From: Alisma plantago-aquatica
Taxonomy: Eukaryota; Streptophyta; Magnoliopsida; Alismatales; Alismataceae
Direction: 5' to 3'
Assembly: GCA_963693085.1 (NCBI GenBank)
Contig: OY856413.1
Coordinates: 102,436,801-102,500,800, forward strand
DNA length: 64,000 nucleotides
In this document: positions 35,979 through 48,836 of the stretch, in pieces
How the letters are laid out: each line of letters starts with the position of its first letter
Position numbering within the stretch: the first letter of the stretch is position 1
Notes under the pieces: model-generated
Databases searched by the model: none
Seen by the model: the letters and a program-made list of their open reading frames with translations, nothing else
What the model was told of the DNA's origin: nothing
Program-made: the position numbers and the translations under genes

Positions 35979-36617
35979 TCATCGGGTTGAGGATTTGTAT
36001 ATGTTGATCTTTATCTTCATGTCAATGAAAGAGATTATCATTATGCCACTGAGAATGTGTATCTCGACATCAACTGTAGATAATAATGGTCTTTCTAAGA
36101 TGATGGGAATCTTCCTATCATCCAGCTCCATATCAAGAACAATGAAATCATTCAGGAACATTGTGCCTATTTCCTTATCAATCATAACCAAAACATCATC
36201 CACTCTTACTCTAGGCACTTTGATGGAGCGGTCTGCCAATTAGAGAGTGCAATGTGCTAGTTTCAACTTTCCTAACCCCACCTCAACATAGACACTATAT
36301 GGCATCAAATTCACACTAGATCCCAAATCAAGTAGGGTTTTTTTCTATGCAATGTCCCCCAATGTAGCTAGGAATGAGTGGGCTCCTAGGTCTTTCCTCT
36401 TCACGGGAAGTGAGTATTGGAGGATTGAGCTCACTTGTTTGATCAACTTGATTTTCTTTGGTATTCTCCCCATTGACCTTCTCTTCACAGTACATAGGCC
36501 CTTGAGAAACTTCAAATATGATGGGATCTGCTTGATAGCATCCAACAATGGAATGTTGACCTTCACTTGGTGTAACACCTTAAGAATGTCAACATTGTGC
36601 TTTTGTCTCCTTTTCAC
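35979..36617 (-). pseudogene. Element C protease region (gag-pol remnant)
   Basis: Two blocks on the minus strand. 36,345-36,617 has KVNIPLLDAIKQIPSYLKFL, the segment that precedes the protease in Athila-like polyproteins. 35,979-36,239 has ADRSIKVPRVRVDDVLVMID and VLDMELDDRKIPIILERPLL, the C-terminal half of the aspartic protease. The catalytic D-[ST/L]-G segment should fall between them (36,240-36,344), which is interrupted. Stops show it is not functional. Confidence 0.7.
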
Positions 36618-36659
36618 TTCTCGTGTCTCATCTAATGCTTCAATGAATGGTGGCTCACT

Positions 36660-38400
36660 TGCTTTGGCCTTACTGGAATCAACATGATTTTGTTATGGCA
36701 TGCTAGTAGATGGAACAGTAGGGATGGTAAAACCTACAAATGGAGTGTAAGGTGGAGCACATGGTATCACAAACTCAACATGAGGTATCAAAAAATCATC
36801 TTTGACAATCTCAATTATAGTATCACCACTTGGCTATCTTTGCTTTACTTTATCAACCTTTCTTTGACTTGCTGGCTGCTCAAGAGATTTTCCACTCCTT
36901 AGAACTATCACAACACTACATTGCTCATGGTGGAGAGGGGGAGCATGTTGTGGCTGTGGAGGAGGTGGAGGTGGTACTTGGCATTGAAAGTTAGGTGGAG
37001 GGGAGAATTGAGGTTCGAAGGTGAATTGTTGAGAAAGTTGTGGTGATGGTGGAGGAGGAGGTGTGTAAGTATTGGGATGACCTTGGAAATTGAATTGTTG
37101 ATAAAGTTGTGGTGATGGTGGAGGAGAAGGTGTGTAAGTCTTGGGATGGACTTGGAAATGGTAAATGGGCTACACTTGCATGGGAGTTGGACCATTGATA
37201 ACTTGAGTGGATTACATAGGTCCACTTGTCTCATTGAAACTCATTATGGGTTTTGAAGACAAATTTTCTTCTTGGAGAGCAAGTATGGAAGATATTTTCT
37301 CTATTCTTTCCTCAAGTCTTGTCACATTCATTTGTATGTAATCAAAGCTCTTCAACCTAGAGAGAACCTCTTCCTCAAACCTTGAGCTATATCTTGGACT
37401 TTGTGGTTTCATGTAGCTAGACGAGTAAGGCGTCTTCTTTCCTTCACCATAAAACTCAATAGAATTGACCGAGTGGCAAGGAGCATTTGTCACTTGGTTC
37501 TTCATGAAGCTCACCATATCACCAAGAATCTTCATCACTTGCGATCTTGAATCACTATGAGCTGGAGATGTCACACCAAATGGGTGGTCACCATCATTCA
37601 TCATGCTAGAAGCTCAAATTATTGAACCTTCTACCTGTTGTTCATACAATGGTCATATCTCCTCGAGTGGTCTAGCCATGAAAACTACTCCATAAGAAGA
37701 ATATACTATAGCTTGACCCTTTGGAGATATACCAAAGTACAAGGATTGAACTAGTTGCCACAAGGGATCTCATGGTGCAGGCATTCTCTCAACATCTTCT
37801 TAAATCTCTCCCAAGCACTGTGAAACTGCTCATTGCCCATATGACTGAAACTCACTGTGGCACGCCGCATTTGTGTCAACCTTGCTATAGAGTAGAATTG
37901 TCTTAAGAAGGCATTCTTCATCTCTTCTCAACTCATGATGTCCCTCCTTGAATCATGCCAATCTTTGGCTTTATCTTTGAGGGAGAAGAAGAACAAGGTC
38001 AACCAGATTGTGTCATCACCGGCCGTCGGTATCCTGAAGGTGGATCATACTTCAAGAAATGAGTCCAAGTGCTCGTAGGGGTTCTCACTCTCTGAGCCTT
38101 AGAAGGTAGGAAGGATCCCAAGAAAACATGGAGGGATTAATAATTGCTCCCCTGGTATTTGATCAACTCTTCTAGCAATTTGCGATTTGTAGTTGCTAGG
38201 CATGAAGTTTTCTTGAAGTGGCTTGTGAGGTGCATTTTGGCATTCCTTCTTGTCTTCACCGAGTGTCTTGTCACATGCACAAGGCACAACCAAACAAAAG
38301 AGGGCAAGTTAGTAAACCAATATGCACAAAGAATACAAAGAATAAAGAATAAAGAATAAAGAATAGCAATAATGAGGGCATTAGAAAAAGATTAAAGTAA
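36660..38400 (-). pseudogene. Element C gag remnant
   Basis: Minus-strand frames in which Athila-type gag pieces are readable. The frame at 37,212-37,604 begins MMNDGDHPFGVTSPAH and includes FEEEVLSRLKSFDYIQMNV, and is followed by a His/Pro/Asn-rich stretch at 36,908-37,234. Further right (37,620-38,110) fragments of the capsid region can be followed across many stops. A functional gag would form the virus-like particle core. Confidence 0.6.
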
Positions 38401-38429
38401 AACTAACTAGCCAGGCCAAGCACCTTTCT

Positions 38430-38446
38430 TCCCAGAATTGGCACCA
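38430..38446 (-). promoter_or_regulatory. Degenerate primer-binding site of element C
   Basis: On the minus strand, seven bases after the LTR end, TGGTGCCAATTCTGGGA aligns with TGGCGCCGTTGCCGGGGA, the tRNA-Asp-type site used by Athila-like elements. The mismatches are mostly transitions. It supports the minus orientation. Confidence 0.6.
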
Positions 38447-38453
38447 GAAAGCT

Positions 38454-41400
38454 TGATGCGTCCCGCCAGAGGTGCACACACTAATCAATTGGGATTTGAC
38501 TAGATGAGCCCCACGAGATTAGGACACATGATGGGATAAATTTCAAAATCTATAAGAGACCTAAACTTAACACACTCGCATAAGCTAAAACACTACACCT
38601 GCAAGCGCACGTGGTCATGTCGTAGTATAGGAGGGTGGAAAGTATAGGGTCGATCCACAGGGAGAAAAGGGTGCATTAGAGCAAGGTTAGTTTTAGGCTA
38701 GGTTCCTACTACGGAGTCTAGGATTGAAGGGTTTGAAGGTTGTTTTGATTGATTACACTAAGGTTTGAGCCATCATGCAATTAAAGGAGAGCAGACAAGA
38801 TCAAAACTTAAGTTAACCCTAGACAGTTAATTCTACTAAGCAAGATAGGACAAGGTAAGAAGGAGAAAGAGCAAGCTATGCTAAGGCAGGGAAGAAGAGG
38901 TTTACACTACACTAAGCTAGCAAACATGACAAAAGAGCAACTAAAGACCTAAACTAGAAAAAGTAAAGCAAGAATAAGGAAAGAAGCTAACTAAGCAAGA
39001 AAAGAGATAACTAAGCTAACACTAGCTATGCAAGAAGGCAATTAGGGTTTTTAAAGCAATAAAGGGATGTGTGGGCTATTTGGGGGATGCACGTATCAAT
39101 TAGGTTGGGGGTGACATTGAACAATATGCTTTCATTTAGATTACCAAATAAAACAACAAGCTAGAGTCTAATGAATTGTCGTAGACTACTAACTGGCCAT
39201 GGATATGATAGGTTGTGTATAGGGGAACTAGTCCCTAACACCTCCTACTACCCTTACAAGGCTCAATTGGGTTAGGGTTTAAGTGCAATTCCATTATAGT
39301 CTAGACAATCCTAGGTTTCTAGGTTAGAGGATCTTAGGGTGATTAGGGGCTGATGGTAGTAATGGGAGTGGAAGTGAGGTTTTAGGCCTCACATCACCCA
39401 CATTCTAGCCTTGAGAAAGCTCCATGCTAAGCACACTAAATTGATCTAAACTAGCTACTTAGATATCTCAACTAGTGTTAGGAGAATTGATTAGCATGTA
39501 GGAAGATGGGTAGCTAGCTAGGGATCCATGAATTGGACCCAGGAGCAAATCCCAAAATTCACACATATAAATAATTTCCCTAAATTCCTAGGAGATTTCA
39601 AGCACAAACCAACAAGCAATTAATGAAGAATGAGATAGAAATAGAACATAATCATTGGCAGGCGAAAACAACATGGTATCAAAGTAATATTTTTGGCCCC
39701 AAACAACCCACCTAAGGGGCCTAGCTACTTATGTAAATGCAAAATACAAAAAGATAGAAGAAAGAGATAGAAGAGGCCATGGAGCTCAGTGTAGATGGAG
39801 TAATCCTCCTCTTCATCTCCTGCAAGATGTTCTCCTCCTTCATCCAAGATGAAAGGGCATGGAATGATGGTGGAATAGGGTCAAGACACCAGGTAACTAG
39901 GATTTTGGTGGTAGAAATAGAGAAATGGAGTGGAATAGGTGGAATGTGAAAATGGGGTGATAGAAGGTAGCTAGGGGTGACCTAGGGTAGCTAACCTCAT
40001 GCCCCAGCCACCATTCATGTATATATAGGTGGTGGGGAGGCACTAGGTCAAGTGGGGGGTAACATAGGAAATGTAATGAAAAAGTAGCTGGGATTTTGTA
40101 TGTAGCACGATCATGGTGGGTACCACGGTCGTGGCAGGTGTAGGGGAACATGGTCATGGTGTGTGGAAATGACCGAGGTGAAAATGAGGAAAAATCATAG
40201 AAAAGGTTGGAGTTTTGTACATGAAGTAGCATGGCCGTGGTGGTCACCACGGCCGAGGTGAGACAAGGGTGGAATGGCCGTGGTGGCTTTGAGTTGGCTG
40301 TCCATTCTGAGTGGAATGCCCATGCTGGTATGTATGTAACATGTCCGTGCAGCTCAACACAACCATACCGGGTCATGGTGTGTGATGTCCCTAGATTTTC
40401 TAAAACTTAATCTGATGTGTGACATCCAAATTGAAACCTCACCTCTGCGAGAATCCCAATTTAAACACCCCACACTAGGCTAAGAAGAAGAAAATCAAGG
40501 GAGCCAGAAGGAAACAATCAGTAGCACATGTACATGAACAATAATAAAACCATACACACATGTTCACCATTCAACATATAATTACAACATGAATTGTTAA
40601 AACATTTGATATTACATATTGAACAACAAACTTATACATATACATGTACTAATTATATCATTAATGCATTTACTTGCTTCATGTTGCTAATTAGGGCTAA
40701 TAACCCTAAATAAAATACAATAAATACTTACATGCCCAATAAATGATGAAATTTATATAATAAGCTCATATCATTATTTGGAGCCTCATATTTAATTATG
40801 AGATCATGATGATGCATAGATTCCATGTTATATGAAGATGAACCTTGATACATGTCATGAAGCCCTAATTTAGGTTAATGATGTAATCTAGGGTTAATTT
40901 GTGCACAAAAATGCTATGGAAGATAATGTTCAGATAATGAACCATAATCTGGAATATGACACCAGTAAGATATTCCCAAGAAGATAATACAAGTAACAAT
41001 GAGAATATCCTAATGAGATAAGCTAAACCCTAATGAACACGATTAGGGTTAAGATGAGATGTAAGATGATGAGAACCTAATGATAGTATATGATCTTGTC
41101 TTGATCAGGTTAAACAAAGATATAGATGACATGAGGAATATGTGATTAGGATGTCTTGATCAAGGTACGCCATTAACTCTTACTTGTCTTATTATACAAT
41201 ATGCTTGTGTTATATGTGTAGTAAATACTTGGCATATGATATTGGATGAAATGATTGTTCTTGCATGATATGTTGCTTGATTTTCAGTACTTATGGCTAT
41301 GAACACATGAAACATAATATATCTATTCCATTATATGAAAGAACTAAACTCTTTGGTAGTATCGTGCTTGGTAGTGACCTCACTCTTTGGTAGTCGGTCA

Positions 41401-42535
41401 CATTGTGCATATGATCTAACTCTTTGGTAGTCGATCATAAAGACCTTAATCTGGAGCTCCTTGAGAGTCAAGAGAATGCATCAAAACCTTCGACAGTCAA
41501 TGCATGGATATATAATGGAAAATGAGCTTAAAATATATGTTCATTTTTGTTAATGAATATCTTTGTGCAAGTATACATTTTTCTTATATTTATTTATAAC
41601 TGTGAAGTTCTAGTTTTATCTTATTGCCAAGCTTTGTAATGAGAGGTATATAAAAGACACATAGGCGTACTTAGTACAATATTCTTGAATATTGTGCTGA
41701 CGTGTACCACATGTAATCTTTTATTTAGGTTGTGGTTATGCTCTTGAAGATCCATGATAGTTGAGAGTTGTATAGTGAGCTGATGTATAGGTGGACCTGT
41801 TGTCTTAAGATCCTGTTGTTTAGACGTAGTACATGTATATGTATAAGTTTGTTGTTCAATATATAATATCAAATGTTGTAACAATTCATGTTGTAATTAT
41901 ATGTTGAATGGTGAACATGTGTGTATGGTTTTATTATTGTTCATGTACATGTGCTATTGATTGTTTCCTTTTGACTTCCTCTAATTTTCTTCTTCTTAGC
42001 CTTGTGTGGGATGTTTAAATTGGGATTCTAGATGAGGTGAGGGTTTCAATTTGGACATCACACATTAGATTAAGTTTTAGAAAATCTGGGGACGTCACAT
42101 GGCAACACGACCATGCTATGAAACACGACCATGTTGGGTCATGGTAGCACGATCATGCTTGTAGCACGACCATGGTATCATGGCCATGTTGTGCTGCACG
42201 ACCATGCTGTTGTCTGCATCAACACTTTAAGCTTGTACTTGGTTCATTCTTGGATGTCTTTGCCTCAATTGATATTTGGACATGGGTAGGTTGAGGGAGT
42301 CTTAGACTTCATTTTGGGCCTCTCCAAGGGTAGAGAAATCCTAGGATCACTTCTTCTTCTCTCTCTCTCTTCCATCCAAGCATGGTCCAAATACCTGGAA
42401 AACATGCAAATAATGTCCATAAGTACATTTTACACAAATATGCATATTAGGGGAAATAACATGTAATCTAACATGTATAGATGTGATTGAAATGAAATAT
42501 GACACAAGATGGAGCCCTAAAATAGTGATGCATCA
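38454..42535 (-). repeat. Element C 5' LTR (right), split by a fold-back transposon
   Basis: Runs from TGATGCGTCC (38,454) to ATCA (42,535), and is about 2.36 kb without the insertion at 40,381-42,099. It contains 'agtatagggtcgatccacag' near the minus-strand 3' end and repeated 'catggccgtggtggtcacca'-type boxes in the distal part. It lacks the TA-rich cluster found in the left LTR. Confidence 0.85.
40381..42099. mobile_element. 1.7-kb fold-back DNA transposon, non-autonomous
   Basis: Terminal inverted repeats of about 265-270 bp: the left end starts TGTGATGTCCCTAGATTTTC, and the right end read inward is TGTGACGTCCCCAGATTTTC. The arms stay highly similar as far as 'cttatacatatacatgtact'. The middle (about 40,660-41,820) is non-coding and has repeats of 'actctttggtagtc'. 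It lies inside the right LTR of element C; the left LTR shows the empty site ('gggtcatggtggaacgacc', about 33,462). No transposase is present, so it would have been moved in trans. A 9-bp Mutator-type TSD would be CATGGTGTG/CATGGCAAC, which is only partly matched. Confidence 0.85.
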
Positions 42536-42540
42536 CAACC

Positions 42541-43651
42541 AATAACACATTTTTCTTGTGATCAGTCCTAGAGAAGGATAAGTTGAATGGGAACAATTTC
42601 CATGACTGATTCAGGATGTTGAGACTCGATCTCACATAATAGTGCAAGCTCTATGTCCTAGAGACACTAAATCCAGATGAACCTATTCCCACTACGCCTA
42701 AGGCTGATAGGGATTCTTATAAGAAGCACTCATAAGATGATGTAGATCTCAAATGCCTGATGTTATGCTCAATGGACTATGAATTGTAGAGACAACATGA
42801 GAACATGGATGTTATTGAAATGGTAACACATCTTAATAACATGTACCAAGATCAGACAAGACAAAAAAGATATGATATCTTTAAGACATTGTTCAAGTAC
42901 AACATGGCAGAAAGAGATCCAATAGGTCCCCATGTGCTCAAGCTTATTGGGTATGTAGAGAACCTTTCCAGATTGGGATTTTCCTTGGGTCAAGAGTTGG
43001 CCACATATGTGATTCTACAATCACTGCCAAAATCATATAACCAGTTTGTCATGAACTACAACATGAATGATTTTGACAAGCCATTATTAAAATTATCTTA
43101 CATGTTGAGAACATCTAAAACACATATGAAGAAAGATATTGCCAAGTCTGTGATGATGATCAACAGAGGCAAGGGAATTCCAACAGAAAAGGCAAAGCTA
43201 AGAAGAGTTATAAAGCTGGGAAACAACTCAAGTCTTCTTCACTCAAAGCAAAGTGAGGGGTGACTAAGGGAGACAATTGTCACCACTATCACCAACCTAG
43301 ACACTGGAAGAGGAATTTCCCTCTCTACCTAGAGCAACTGAGAAAGAAGAAGGATATGGTCGAGATCACCACTTCAGGTATATACATTATTGAAATAAAT
43401 ATGTCTACTTCTTCATCTTGGATACTAGATACCGCATGTGGATCTCACATATGTTTGAACATGCAAAATCTAAAAAGAACTAAGCATTTAAGAAAGGGTG
43501 AGGTCGAACTACACTTTGCGAATGGAGCAAGAGTTGTTTTCGCTATAGTTTGAACCTTTAATTTATCTCAACCCATGAGGCTTGTAATAGAGTTAGAAAA
43601 CTGCTATTTTGTACCTACCATTAATAAAAACATTATTTCTTCATCTTGTAT
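42541..43651 (+). pseudogene. Copia gag body and start of protease, interrupted
   Basis: gag begins right after the TSD of element C with EKDKLNGNNFHDW-like text (a stop replaces Trp) and continues in the long frame at 42,805-43,259 (VIEMVTHLNNMYQDQ, HVLKLIGYVENLSRLGFSLG, ELATYVILQSLPKSYNQFVM), typical of the UBN2/gag domain. A degenerate zinc knuckle (CHHYHQPRHWKRN) lacks later ligands. Then comes the protease start, WILDTACGSHICLNM, with its catalytic Asp. The frame is cut at 43,651 by element B. Several stops occur before 42,805. Confidence 0.8.
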
Positions 43652-46600
43652 TGTAACAAACTGCACTTTTGAGTGTCCAAAAGACCTTAAAGTTGTACAT
43701 CATTACTCATAAATTTCAAGATCAGATTCAAAATATAATATAGAATAGTAAACAATTTCCATTAATGAACAAATATTTACACATTTCCATCATAAGCTCC
43801 TCTGGGGAGTTACATAAATTTTAAAAAGAATTAACTTGTACATGTGTGATGATATACCACTATGTCTAAAGCTTCATGAATAACTCTAGTGCTTTCAACC
43901 TCTTCATTTGTACCCTGATGTCCATGAATCAAGTATATCTGGTACCTAAAATGTTGACAAGCAAATACGCAGTCAGTATATTTCTATACTGGTATGTGGG
44001 TTGATCCAATAATCACAAGTATACATATAATCAAACATCTTTTACTGGCACATAAGAATATAAATTTGCTTTCATATTCTAACTCATATCTGGTCTACTA
44101 CCTTAGGTGTAATCACTGACGCTCCTGGGCTCATGTGCATTACCCTTAAGATCAGTCTAACCTAGGGTTTAGAATATCATTATTTACCTTGTGTTATACT
44201 GATAGGGAATTTATAATTTGCATGAAGTAAATAAACAAGCAAGAAGTTTACCATTTATTCAATCTCATTGAGAAGCCTCAACAAGCTCAAAATTTGATAC
44301 ATGTATTCATAAGCTTAACCTAGTACCTTATGCTATGCATAAACTATGTGGAATATCACATGTACTTTAAGAGTGCATACAAACATCTAAGAAACAAAGT
44401 GTTTAATCAACGTTATCTGATAGAGGCATACTACAAATGAGTTACCATGTATTCAAATTACATTAATCTGATCTAGATGCAATCCTAACTAGGGTTTAGG
44501 GTTGTCTCATGTCCGGACTAAGAATTAGGGTCACAAATTCTAATTCCATCGTATCATGATCTCTAAGATTACAAAACCTAATTACGCATATTAGGTGAAA
44601 CCCTAATCATCATCTTAAGCTTATTAGATTATCTGTGATACCTAGATCATCTTACTAGCATTGATACCATAACAAGATGTCCACATTGGTATCAAAACCC
44701 TAAATCAACATGTATAAGATTATTGATCTAGAAACATCAATTATTCATCTTTATCAATGATTTCTTCATTATACATGAAAAGATTAGGTATTATCTCGAC
44801 TTAAATTAATCTACTCAATTAAGCATCAGATTAAAGGAATCTAGGTCCTTCCTTTATATTAGTCACATCAAACATGTATTGCCTACACTATTAGAACAAG
44901 AAGCATATTTAGACTCTGATTTTATTTTCTTTGGATTCCTCTCATTTTTCTAAGCAACTTTCATATATAACATGTCTTCATGCGAGCATCCTAGTAAGTA
45001 CTACTATTTTTGCAAGATACATAAACTGGCCAATCACGCCCTGACACTTCAGCATTTGCTATCATCTTACTCGCCACTCAGGCCCAGGCACCAACCAATG
45101 GCCTTGCACCTCATCAATGCCATGTCCATGTAGGTGAGGGGTTTCAGAGGGGCTGATTTACTCCATTGCCCCTGACGCTATGAACTGAAGGTGTCACACA
45201 CTCCATGGCATATGTGTAATTCCCGCGTAGGGATTCTTCATCCTGCCTACAACTTGGCTGCTGCTTTAGCCCGCCATGGTGAGGTCAACCCCAAGGTTGA
45301 CTCCCACCTCATCCATTAAAAGGAACCGTGAGTGGCCGCAATGCCTTTGACTGGCCCTGACAAAGCTATTCATCTTCATCACTCGCGATGGGTACCAACT
45401 ATGTGCGCTCAGGGTTGGTCTACGCACAGTTTTATAGAGATAAGGAAAGTCGGTGCAAGAAGGAGCATTACCTCATGAATTCCCTTATGAAGGCTTTGTA
45501 GAGTTCCCTGATGTCTCAACACGATCCCTACTACTTCAACATCATCCCCATCAACTACTGGCCGACCTCTAAATCTTGTTCCTCAGTACTTGCCAGTAGA
45601 AAATGCTTCCAACCCCTGAGCCATCTTCATGCCCTACTGTGGATTGGGACACATTCACAATCGTCTTTAGGAACTCTAGACCAACTCAATTGGTCACAGA
45701 CGGTCTGAACCGCCATGAAGAGTCTAGGTTACCACCGTAGGAAAGTGGAGTCTTTCGGGGAGGTCCAGAGTGTTTCAGAGGAAATTAGACGAGGAGAAGA
45801 ATTCTCAGGGTTGAGACTCCCCTCTCTGCTTCTTATCTAGGTGAGGGAAACAAGGTATCCCATGTTCTGACGCTGCCCTAGAATCCCTCTATCCCTAGGA
45901 TTTTGGCATTATCGTGTCCTTTGATGATATCACCAACCTAGGGGTTGGTTGGGTTCAGATCAAAGTCCCAAAGATAATGGGATTGAGAAACCTTAATTTA
46001 CTTAGTTGGATAGGGAGAGGAGTCCCAAGATCACCAGACTCGCCTATTGTTGTGGTTGGGACAAGATCTCGAGTCAGAGAGATGACCTCCCCACACTCAG
46101 TGAGTCCACTTGGACTCAACTATCTCTTAATCCATGTATTATTAGATAAAACCCAAAAAACATCTTTTATTTCTCTAGGCCAAATTGAAACTCTTCTTGA
46201 TCCCAAACTTTGACAAAACACCCATCCATTTGTTATCTAATATTGTGCAAAGAGTTAGGCCAGGGAGAATCATTCTGATCTGCCAAACTTGATCCTCAAG
46301 AAATTACTATATAATTCTTTATCTAGGCCATAGTATAACTTAGAATCTTATGGAACTTATCATGTTACCTCATCTTCTGATAGTCTTTTGACTAAAAATA
46401 TCTTTAATATTTATTATATCCACGAGACGAGGGATATGCACTTTCATATCCCAGGGACCCATATGCAAACCTAATCAACCAATTGGGTTGTAACAAGCCC
46501 CTAAGGCTCATGAATTATCTCTTGGGCATCCTAAAGGCTCAATGCGCTTAATCACATTCCCAAATATCAAACTTGAGACTTTGGTAACTGTTGCATCTTA

Positions 46601-46771
46601 TATTAGCCTCATATGATCACATATGCTCAAAGCACATTATTTCCTTAAATTGATCATTTAATATAATCCTAGGGTTTGGAATTATCAACTAAGATCCCTC
46701 AATTCACCTCCTTGTTATTTGAACCCTAATTTTATTTAGGCTTGAAATCTATGAATTTCAAAGATGAAACA
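43652..46771 (-). repeat. Element B 3' LTR (left)
   Basis: On the plus strand it starts TGTAACAAACTGCACTTTTG and ends 'aagatgaaaca'. The first part matches 48,736-48,836 and the next part matches 62,012-64,000 along its length with many substitutions, so the element is not recent. A possible minus-strand TATA box is 'cctttatatt' (about 44,853). A GC-richer island covers about 45,040-45,900. Confidence 0.8.
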
Positions 46772-48735
46772 TTCACCCCTCCTTAAAAGGAATTTTGTCC
46801 CATAAAATTCAGACATACTAAGCCTAGGTGAGTGATAACTCATATTATCTTCAAAATTTAGGGTTAGCACCCTACTTAGATACCTTTAACCTTATCATCC
46901 CTGGATGATTTCATTCTTATTTTGTGATTTCAATTTCATTTGGTGATTTCTCTTTTCACCTAGGTTTCCAACCTATGATTCATTATCTTCACATAAGGGT
47001 GAGGTGGCTCCTCTAACCCTAGATCATGTCATTAAACTCATCTAAAGGTATTCATTCTCTTATCTTAATAACGTGTGTTCTCCCCATCTCTCTCACTCAC
47101 AATGAGATGAAATAAGCATTTGACTGGAGCCAAAACACAAAGTTCATTCCATTCCAAGAGCAGAGATGGTACATCCAGACATTATCCTTCAATTTCACAT
47201 TTTAGGTTGAATCATACTCGATATGATTCTAAACATACTTATTCTGAATTCCATAGTATTCTTATATTTCTTGAAGTCAAGTGTCCCTTTTCTTACTCTT
47301 AAGTTAGGGTACAAATTCTCTCAAGTTTTCATGACTTCATTATATCTTTTATATTTACACCTCACATGTTATAAGTCTTAGCCAATTCCTTAAAGTCACT
47401 AGGGGTATAGGTACCTTTGGAGTGATCTCATCCTTATGCATTGAGGGAGTGCCTCTCACATTCACCCATTGGCCACATGAACGTCATGGAGGTAGCTAAT
47501 CTCCTGAGACATGGACCTTGGACAAACTCAACTGTTACCTCCTGACCACATGGTCTTGTGCATTCAGGGAATAATCAACTCCCAACCCATCGGTCCTATG
47601 TACCTTTAACACACCCTTCTTGAACTTAGGATTGCATTAGGACTCTACCCTTCCCAAGGGTTTCTTTGAGATGTCACATCTTTTAAGCACATCATTCTCT
47701 CATATTATTCTTCAGCTCTTCACTCCTCTAGGTGGCAATTAAGGTTACCTCAACACTTAAATCTGTTTATTCAACATACCTTTTAGGGAAAATTCCTAGC
47801 CTAGGGTGCCTTCTTGGCTCTTCAAAGGGGGTTAGCTCTCTAGACACAACCTGATACCATGATCTAAGGTTTTTCCTCCCTCATAGGTCATCTTCCCACT
47901 CTTGGCCCCCCACCTAGGTTGGCACATTAACCCTAAAGGTTTCATATTTTTTCCCCATCTTCATGCATAAATTTTATCATTATAATTTTTCAACCCATGT
48001 TTTCTCAATCTCTTGGATACCCCCCCTCATGGGTTTTGTCCATTCGGTGAACTTGGGTCACCTTCCCCTCCAAGGGGTTGGTGCCTACATCAGCCTTCCC
48101 CTCTGGGGCTTGTCCATCATCACCAAACTTCTAGAGACAACATGAGGGGTTTGAGTAGGTTATATTCATATTTTCTTTTTCATATGCATATACTATGGGT
48201 TCTTATATTACTTAACACCTCTTACATAAATGGCATGATCCTCATGCACGCATGCATGGGAGACTGAGTCACCTAAACCCATCCCTTTATCTTTCTTATT
48301 CCTAATTTCAAGTTTCATATGGGTGGTGTTCCCTTTCACCAAGCCATGATCGTCATATTAAGAATAAAGTTTTGGGGTTAGGGTTAAGGACTATACTCTA
48401 CCTCTTAGAATTTCCATGTCCCTTGACCTTCTAGAGTTTTCATACCCTAATCGAAGTCCTTTCTCTATGAAAGGGCTTATCCATACTTGTATCTTTCTAG
48501 TGTTTACCCTCTCTAAAGGGACCTACACCAAAGGTTATTTCTTTTCACATTTATTTCTCTAATTAACAATTTCTTTTCAAGGCTTATTAAGAAAAGAGAT
48601 GATAAGGAAGAAATGTGAGATGAGATACTTAGAAAATACATTATGCCTTAATAATTCTTCTCTTATATTCCTAAGGATGATTTGATATTATAAACTATTA
48701 GGTATTAGTTGATGAATCTGTGCTCTGATACCAAA
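46772..48735 (-). other. Element B interior, non-coding
   Basis: About 2 kb. At its left edge, 'ttcacccctcctt' (46,772-46,784) is a polypurine tract on the minus strand, just upstream of the 3' LTR. The rest shows no gag, protease, polymerase or integrase motifs, and the open frames (60-84 codons) look random. All coding sequence has been lost. Confidence 0.7.
48720..48733 (-). promoter_or_regulatory. Primer-binding site of element B
   Basis: On the minus strand TGGTATCAGAGCAC follows the 5' LTR after two bases. It matches the initiator tRNA-Met site TGGTATCAGAGC perfectly over 12 bases. It fixes the orientation and the inner edge of the 5' LTR at 48,736. Confidence 0.85.
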
Positions 48736-48836
48736 TGTAATGACCTGGACTTTTGAGTGTCTAAAAGACCTTAAAGTCATAGATCATTACTCATAAATTC
48801 TTAAATCAGATTCAACAAATAATATAGAACAGTAAA
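48736..48836 (-). repeat. Element B 5' LTR, portion left of element A
   Basis: Starts TGTAATGACCTGGACTTTTG and matches 43,652-43,752. It ends with GTAAA (48,832-48,836), the first TSD copy of element A. Confidence 0.85.

Larger units (their letters stand above)
24531..42535 (-). mobile_element. Element C: Athila-like Ty3-gypsy retrotransposon with nested insertions
   Basis: Flanked by CAACC at 24,526-24,530 and 42,536-42,540. The LTR starts TGGTGCGTCC (left) or TGATGCGTCC (right) and ends ATCA. Both LTRs are about 2.36 kb once insertions are removed. gag and protease remnants lie on the minus strand between them, but no reverse transcriptase, RNase H or integrase remains. It is a deletion derivative that would have needed enzymes from another element. 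It sits in the start of a Copia gag. Confidence 0.85.
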
